A stretch of DNA of 9,535 bases from Desulfurococcales archaeon. Lineage in GTDB: Archaea; Thermoproteota; Thermoprotei_A; Sulfolobales; Ignicoccaceae. The DNA is taken from the NCBI GenBank assembly GCA_015521275.1, contig WAOJ01000099.1, positions 1-9,535 on the forward strand. Reading direction: 5' to 3'. The notes beneath the pieces were generated by a model. The model did not search any database. It saw nothing but the letters and a program-made list of their open reading frames with translations, and had not been told where the DNA came from. Made by a program: the position numbers and the translations under genes. This document shows, one piece after another, positions 6,301 to 9,535 of this stretch. How positions within the stretch are numbered: position 1 is the first letter of the stretch; each line of letters opens with the position of its first letter.

Positions 6301-7854
6301 TTACTGCTTCTCTTGCTTCTTCCTCTCCGGCTTCTCCTCCGGGTTTATGCCGGCTAGCCTTAACGCGTGGTCCTCCATCTCCTCGAAGGGGTAGAACCTC
6401 CTCATCCAGATCCTCTGGGCCTCCGGGCTTCCTGCTCCGTGCACGCTCTCTATTAGGAACTCCACGCTCAGCGTTAGGTTCTCCAAGAGCCTCACCACTC
6501 TGAACCTCCACTCTGCCGGGTAGTCCGGCAAACACTGCAAGTACTCTTGTAGGTACTTGCCTATCTTCTCGTGAATGAAGTCCTTGTAGCTGGGCAAGGT
6601 CCCTATTATTCCACCAGCTATGTCGTGTGCTAACCTAGCTATCTCGTACGGGAACCTTGTTACCATTTGCTTGGTCACGTTCGCGGCCATCTGGTCCACG
6701 TAATAAGTGCCGGACGCGGCCTTCTTGCCCTCCCATGCAGCTGCTAGACCTCCGGCGTGCATGGCTTCGGTCAAGAACACCATCTCGGTTAGCTTCTCTC
6801 TTATATGGCACTTGTTCGCTATGCCCATCTCCTTAGCCAAGTGGTAGGCTCCTCCTATTATGACGTCGGCTAGTCCCGGCTTACAGCCTCCGTAGGCTTG
6901 CCTGTGGTAGCTCGAGAATATCTCAACCAGTTCTGCAGCGAACTGGTATTCTCTGAACATGAATACCCTTTCCCAAGGCACGAACACGTCGTCGAAGATC
7001 ACTATGGCTTCTGCGGGGAAGACGTTTGGTAAGGCGTCAACGTTGGGATCCTCCAGCCTCCTGGTGTCGTTGGTGTACCTTCCTACGACGAGCGTTACTC
7101 CTTCCGCATCTATCGGAACTGCGAAGGCGATGGCGAAGTCCTTGTCCTTCTCCGTCATAGCTCTGGTAGGCATCACTATCATCTCTTCTGAAGCGATCAC
7201 ACCAGTTATGTTCGCCTTGGCACCCCTAACTATTATCCCTTCGTCGGTTACTTCCTTCACGTGGACATAAACGTCCTTGTTGGGCTGTTCGTGGGGCCTT
7301 AGGGACCTAACGCCCTTAGCGTCGGTCATCACTCCGGCTAAGGCTATGTCGTTCTTCTGCACGTACTTCAAGAACTTGAGGAACCTCTCGTAGTAGGTGC
7401 CGAAGTGGTCGAAGTGCTCTGGCTTCTCCCCCTTCTGCTCGTACCACTTGTCTATGTCATAGGAGATTATGCTTATGGTGTTGATGGCGTCCCAACCAAC
7501 ACACCTCTGGAAGCACGAGCCGGCCTTATGGGATAGCTTTCTGAAGTACTTTACCTTAATTGCCAAATCTTTGGGGCTCTGGTGGATGTGGTTGAAACGA
7601 TTAACCTCCTCATTTATGAAGGGGGAATGAGCCCTAGCCAAATGAATGCCCATCTCTTTATCATAGAAGTAGTCGTCCCAAGGGGCCTTGTAGGTCCACT
7701 CGAAGGCCTTCACTGCCGGCATGGTGAATGGGTGCTTGGTTACGTCCTCTACTCTCTCACCGAGCACGTAGATCTGTGCTTTCCTAGACTTCTCCCTAAG
7801 GGCTTGTATGTACTCCTCTGGTTTCCTTAATCCCAAACGGGAGCACCGGTGCAT
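6301..7854 (-). CDS. abfD: 4-hydroxybutyryl-CoA dehydratase (vinylacetyl-CoA delta-isomerase)
   Basis: This 517-residue enzyme converts 4-hydroxybutyryl-CoA to crotonyl-CoA with FAD and a [4Fe-4S] cluster. It is the signature enzyme of the 4-hydroxybutyrate half of archaeal CO2-fixation cycles. In Desulfurococcales that is the dicarboxylate/4-hydroxybutyrate cycle. The four cluster ligands known from the Clostridium aminobutyricum enzyme (Cys99, Cys103, His292, Cys299) are present with identical spacing: C114 and C118 in AGSCFQRC, H317 and C324 in SSYHRQAYGGC. The C-terminal part (SVHGAGSPEAQRIWM, 470-484) is typical, and a charged Lys/Glu tail follows. ATG at 7854 is supported by a TATA box about 20 nt upstream, implying a leaderless transcript. 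A TTG seven codons in is an alternative start. It is convergent with acs and flanked by two paralogous unknowns. Confidence 0.93.
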   Translation of the reverse strand: MHRCSRLGLRKPEEYIQALREKSRKAQIYVLGERVEDVTKHPFTMPAVKAFEWTYKAPWDDYFYDKEMGIHLARAHSPFINEEVNRFNHIHQSPKDLAIKVKYFRKLSHKAGSCFQRCVGWDAINTISIISYDIDKWYEQKGEKPEHFDHFGTYYERFLKFLKYVQKNDIALAGVMTDAKGVRSLRPHEQPNKDVYVHVKEVTDEGIIVRGAKANITGVIASEEMIVMPTRAMTEKDKDFAIAFAVPIDAEGVTLVVGRYTNDTRRLEDPNVDALPNVFPAEAIVIFDDVFVPWERVFMFREYQFAAELVEIFSSYHRQAYGGCKPGLADVIIGGAYHLAKEMGIANKCHIREKLTEMVFLTEAMHAGGLAAAWEGKKAASGTYYVDQMAANVTKQMVTRFPYEIARLAHDIAGGIIGTLPSYKDFIHEKIGKYLQEYLQCLPDYPAEWRFRVVRLLENLTLSVEFLIESVHGAGSPEAQRIWMRRFYPFEEMEDHALRLAGINPEEKPERKKQEKQ

Positions 7855-7870
7855 TTAGCGGTTTATGCCA

Positions 7871-7880
7871 ATTTATACCT
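7871..7880 (-). promoter_or_regulatory. TATA box of the dehydratase gene
   Basis: The minus strand reads AGGTATAAAT (7880-7871), the best TATA box in the window, about 20 nt before the ATG at 7854. The expected transcription start is at or just after the start codon, so the mRNA is probably leaderless. Because this box lies downstream of sRNA candidate 2, the dehydratase can be transcribed independently of the genes upstream. Confidence 0.55.
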
Positions 7881-7915
7881 AACTTTTGGGTTAAGAATAG
7901 GATGATTTTGCGAGC

Positions 7916-7974
7916 ACCTCGGACGCCGTGAGGTTCCTCATCGTTCGGTGCTGAGAGGAGTCTCCTCATCGATC
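7916..7974 (-). ncRNA. Candidate C/D-box guide sRNA 2, at the 3' end of copy B
   Basis: Read on the minus strand: C-like CGATGA (7971-7966), spacer 7965-7949, D'-like CCGA (7948-7945), C' ACGATGA (7944-7938), 15-nt spacer (7937-7923), D-like CCGA (7922-7919). Flanking bases ATC and GGT can form a short closing stem. Box C begins 6 nt after the stop of the gene at 7978-8415, so the RNA could be cut from that mRNA. Deviations are CCGA in place of CUGA at both D positions, no loop between D' and C', and C in place of the leading U of box C. This is the weakest of the three candidates on its own, but its architecture matches the other two. Confidence 0.4.
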
Positions 7975-7977
7975 TCC

Positions 7978-8415
7978 TTAGATTATTTCATTCAGCGCTG
8001 TTATGCACTTTACTATGTCCACATTCACCTTAACAATAGGGTCGTCTTCAACAATACCCTCCGTAGCTCTAGAAATCCACTCCTTCAGCGAAACTTTGCC
8101 TTCCTTAATTCCATTGTATAGTATGTTGCATACGTCTACAAGGGTCATTAGGGTGGCTGGGGATACCAAATACGTCCCACCGGTTCTCATTTCCAATTTC
8201 CTTAATATGGTCCTCCGGACGTTTAGCGCTTTCTGTAACAACTCGTTCGTCTTTACATCGCGATCATTAATCCTTAGTAGAGTTAATATTATGTTATTTA
8301 CTGATTTAAGCGCTTTTACAAGCTTCTTGACCTCTAGTTCGTTTCTGATATCTGTTTCAATGAGCTTGATCAAAAGTTCAAAGTTATTAATGCTTAAGTT
8401 CGAGGGCTGTTCCAA
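7978..8415 (-). CDS. Uncharacterised helical protein, copy B of a local paralogous pair
   Basis: This 145-residue protein is not recognised. It is alpha-helical, Leu/Ile/Val and Lys rich, with no signal peptide or membrane segment. It aligns over nearly its whole length with the protein at 5568-6092. KLVKALKSVNNI (31-42) matches its [12 protein letters not shown], and LMTLVDVCNILYN (89-101) matches [13 protein letters not shown] with 8 of 13 identical. KEWIS, EGIVEDDP and a terminal V-V-D-C segment follow in the same order. Cys at about 96 and 137 are present, and the second is shared. The TTG at 8415 is the first start after an in-frame TAG. GAGGAG sits only 1 nt before it, and a TATA-like box lies about 35 nt upstream. 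The gene is AT-rich compared with the dehydratase. Confidence 0.72.
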   Translation of the reverse strand: MEQPSNLSINNFELLIKLIETDIRNELEVKKLVKALKSVNNIILTLLRINDRDVKTNELLQKALNVRRTILRKLEMRTGGTYLVSPATLMTLVDVCNILYNGIKEGKVSLKEWISRATEGIVEDDPIVKVNVDIVKCITALNEII

Positions 8416-8448
8416 GCTCCTCTACCTCGATCCCTCACGAACCTAGGT

Positions 8449-8458
8449 TAATTTATGT
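8449..8458 (-). promoter_or_regulatory. TATA-like box of copy B gene
   Basis: The minus strand reads ACATAAATTA (8458-8449), about 35-40 nt before the TTG at 8415. This predicts a short leader that holds the GAGGAG ribosome-binding site. Confidence 0.4.
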
Positions 8459-8490
8459 AACTTTAGGAACCGTGATCTGACAATAGTGAG

Positions 8491-8500
8491 TAATAAAAAT
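8491..8500 (-). terminator. T-rich terminator after the Met/His-rich protein gene
   Basis: The minus strand reads ATTTTTATTA (8500-8491), 12 nt after the TAA of the gene at 8512. A T-run directly behind the stop fits archaeal intrinsic termination and separates this gene from copy B, which has its own promoter. Confidence 0.4.
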
Positions 8501-8511
8501 ACTTGTTGTAA

Positions 8512-9045
8512 TTACCTATGCTCACTTTCGTGCATACCTCCCATGCCATAGTGTCCATGTTCCGTTTCTATTTCCGTCTCTCCCATACCGTGACCTCCCA
8601 TTCCGCCACCCATGCCGGGACCCCATGTCGAGCTGGTTGAAGTCGGCCATTCCCACCAAGGCGTCGTAGTGTGTTCGGTTTCTATTTCAGTCACCATCTT
8701 TCTTCCCTTGCAATGGTAACAAGTAGACGTCATTGTCTTCGTTACGTTCATCATCTTCCCGTGCATTCCTTTAGTTACGTTCATCATTGGGCCATGTCTC
8801 ATAGTGTGGCGCATCGTGAGGTTTCCGGTAGCTGTCATCCCTTGCATTGGCACTATCGTTATAGTCCTCACGAATGTGGTGTTACCAACTATTATGCTTT
8901 GGGTTACTATTTTGGTGTTTAATGTAGTCGTAACAGTCACTATTATGGTTTCCAGTACGTTGCCTGGAAGGGTTACCGTCTTAGTCACTGTTACTGCTAG
9001 TAGCGCAGCTGAGGTCAGTAGACCTAAGATTAGTGCTTTGCGCAT
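8512..9045 (-). CDS. Secreted Met/His/Thr-rich protein, possible metal binder
   Basis: This 177-residue protein is not recognised. The N-terminus MRKALILGLLTSAALLAV is a signal peptide or anchor. A Thr/Val-rich beta-type region follows (about 19-62), then a Met/His segment with MRHTMRHGPMM, MHGKMM and CYHC, and a Gly/Met/His tail (GMGGGMGGHGMG) ending HGHYGMGGMHESEHR. Two near-copies of MMNVTK and two of TEIETEH indicate internal duplication. Four N-glycosylation-type sequons (NTT, NLT, NVT twice) fit an exported protein. Met- and His-rich segments of this kind are known in copper-handling proteins, so extracytoplasmic copper binding is plausible but only inferred. ATG at 9045 is preferred over GTG at 9054 because GGTGG (9055-9051) lies 5 nt before the ATG. 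It has its own TATA-like box and T-run. Confidence 0.65.
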   Translation of the reverse strand: MRKALILGLLTSAALLAVTVTKTVTLPGNVLETIIVTVTTTLNTKIVTQSIIVGNTTFVRTITIVPMQGMTATGNLTMRHTMRHGPMMNVTKGMHGKMMNVTKTMTSTCYHCKGRKMVTEIETEHTTTPWWEWPTSTSSTWGPGMGGGMGGHGMGETEIETEHGHYGMGGMHESEHR

Positions 9046-9079
9046 TCTTCCCACCGGTAGCCTTCAAATGAATCGGGAG

Positions 9080-9088
9080 AATTAAAGT
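9080..9088 (-). promoter_or_regulatory. TATA-like box of the Met/His-rich protein gene
   Basis: The minus strand reads ACTTTAATT (9088-9080), about 38 nt before the preferred ATG at 9045. This allows a leader of about 15 nt that includes the GGTGG ribosome-binding site. Confidence 0.4.
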
Positions 9089-9115
9089 ACAACTCAAAAT
9101 TCGTAACACAAAACG

Positions 9116-9174
9116 CGATCGGTAAGGCCAATCCTCATCATTCTCTCAGGCTGACGTGCATTCCTCATCTCGTG
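9116..9174 (-). ncRNA. Candidate C/D-box guide sRNA 3, overlapping the stop of the gene at 9165-9518
   Basis: This is the best of the three candidates. Read on the minus strand: C-like GAGATGA (9171-9165), 15-nt spacer (9164-9150), perfect D' CTGA (9149-9146), 4-nt loop GAGA, perfect C' ATGATGA (9141-9135), 12-nt spacer (9134-9123), D-like CCGA (9122-9119). Bases flanking the outer boxes pair as CGA with TCG. Total length is about 55-60 nt, right for an archaeal C/D sRNA guiding 2'-O-methylation. The TGA inside box C (9167-9165) is also the stop codon of the upstream gene, so the RNA must come from that transcript or from a promoter inside it. The outer box D is CCGA instead of CUGA. Confidence 0.55.
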
Positions 9175-9518
9175 GCGGCATAAACCAAGGTCGGCATTAG
9201 CCTCCAGAGTTCTTGGACCCTTCCCACATAGACCCTATTCCCTTGTATTGATATTAAAACGTTGGGACCGCACTTGGCGATCTCAAGTCCCTCAGCGGGA
9301 CCTCCCAAGCATTCCAGCCCTTCCTCCAAGGCCCTAGCAGAGGGATGCCAAGGCCTCAACAAGCTAACGTTTCCCTCTTCCTTGCTTATATCTAAGATCT
9401 CCTTCTCTCCGCCCAGCTCTACTCCTATCGATTTTGCTATTCCTTCCATCCACTTCGGCATAGCCTTCACCTTCCAAGTTATCTCAGAGCCCTCGAACCA
9501 GAAGTACTCGTTTGCCAC
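9165..9518 (-). CDS. Small uncharacterised protein
   Basis: This 117-residue protein is not recognised. It has an N-terminus rich in aromatic residues (EYFWFEGSEITWKVKAMPKW, 4-23), Cys at 70 and 83 and a C-terminal segment ISIQGNRVYVGRVQELWRLM (89-108). No signal peptide or membrane segment is seen, so it is probably a soluble cytoplasmic protein with mixed alpha/beta structure. The start is GTG at 9518, preceded by a G-rich stretch (GGGGGTT) at ribosome-binding distance. An in-frame start upstream of the window cannot be excluded because only 17 nt remain. Its stop codon TGA forms part of box C of sRNA candidate 3. Confidence 0.6.
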   Translation of the reverse strand: MANEYFWFEGSEITWKVKAMPKWMEGIAKSIGVELGGEKEILDISKEEGNVSLLRPWHPSARALEEGLECLGGPAEGLEIAKCGPNVLISIQGNRVYVGRVQELWRLMPTLVYAATR

Positions 9519-9535
9519 ACAACCCCCTAGGTCTA

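Noticed and set aside
7901..7954. Plus-strand C/D RNA using ATGATTT (7902-7908) and CTGA (7951-7954)
   Set aside because: Box C has two mismatches, the length is under 50 nt, and no internal D'/C' pair fits; the minus-strand reading is better.
8003..8446. 147-codon plus-strand reading frame
   Set aside because: Antisense to copy B; Ser/Leu-rich with no recognisable features, while the minus-strand product has a paralog.
9045..9054. GTG at 9054 as start of the Met/His-rich protein
   Set aside because: GGTGG at 9055-9051 overlaps that codon and is spaced correctly for ATG at 9045.
8671..9085. Plus-strand reading frames opposite the Met/His-rich protein
   Set aside because: They arise from repetitive Thr/Val and Met codons; only the minus-strand frame has a signal peptide, ribosome-binding site and TATA box.
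1..9535. CRISPR array, insertion sequence or integration site
   Set aside because: No regularly spaced repeats, transposase-like frame, long terminal inverted repeats or tRNA-end duplication were seen.

Overview
The window looks like chromosomal DNA of a hyperthermophilic crenarchaeon of the Desulfurococcales, most probably Ignicoccus or a close relative. The reasons are a 4-hydroxybutyryl-CoA dehydratase (dicarboxylate/4-hydroxybutyrate CO2-fixation cycle), an AMP-forming acetyl-CoA synthetase, a stand-alone GMP synthetase ATP-pyrophosphatase subunit, an archaeal DUF1152 protein, AGG/ATA-rich codon use, TATA-like boxes about 20-40 nt before starts, and many TTG and GTG starts. The species call is inference.

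Layout. At 1-293 (-) is the N-terminal part of an unrecognised gene. At 300-533 is a divergent intergenic region with a candidate C/D-box guide RNA (+), a strong hairpin and the promoter of the next gene. At 534-2149 (+) are a DUF1152 protein and a nuclease-like protein with a C-terminal lamin-tail-like domain. They converge on guaA (2156-3265, -). At 3360-5614 (+) are a small membrane protein and acetyl-CoA synthetase. From 5568 to 9518 everything reads on the minus strand. In transcription order it is a small unknown protein, a C/D RNA candidate, a secreted Met/His-rich protein, a helical unknown (copy B), a second minus-strand C/D RNA candidate, 4-hydroxybutyryl-CoA dehydratase, a possible 36-residue Cys-containing ORF, and a second helical unknown (copy A).

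How the parts relate. Acetyl-CoA synthetase and 4-hydroxybutyryl-CoA dehydratase both belong to acetyl-CoA-centred carbon assimilation, but they are on opposite strands and converge, so they are not an operon. The dehydratase is bracketed by two paralogous helical proteins of unknown function (5568-6092 and 7978-8415), the clearest sign of an undescribed local system. Three candidate C/D-box RNAs share the same box architecture with an unusual CCGA box D. The two on the minus strand lie directly at the stop codons of same-strand genes, so they may be cut from mRNA 3' ends. No insertion sequence, CRISPR array, tRNA or rRNA gene was seen.
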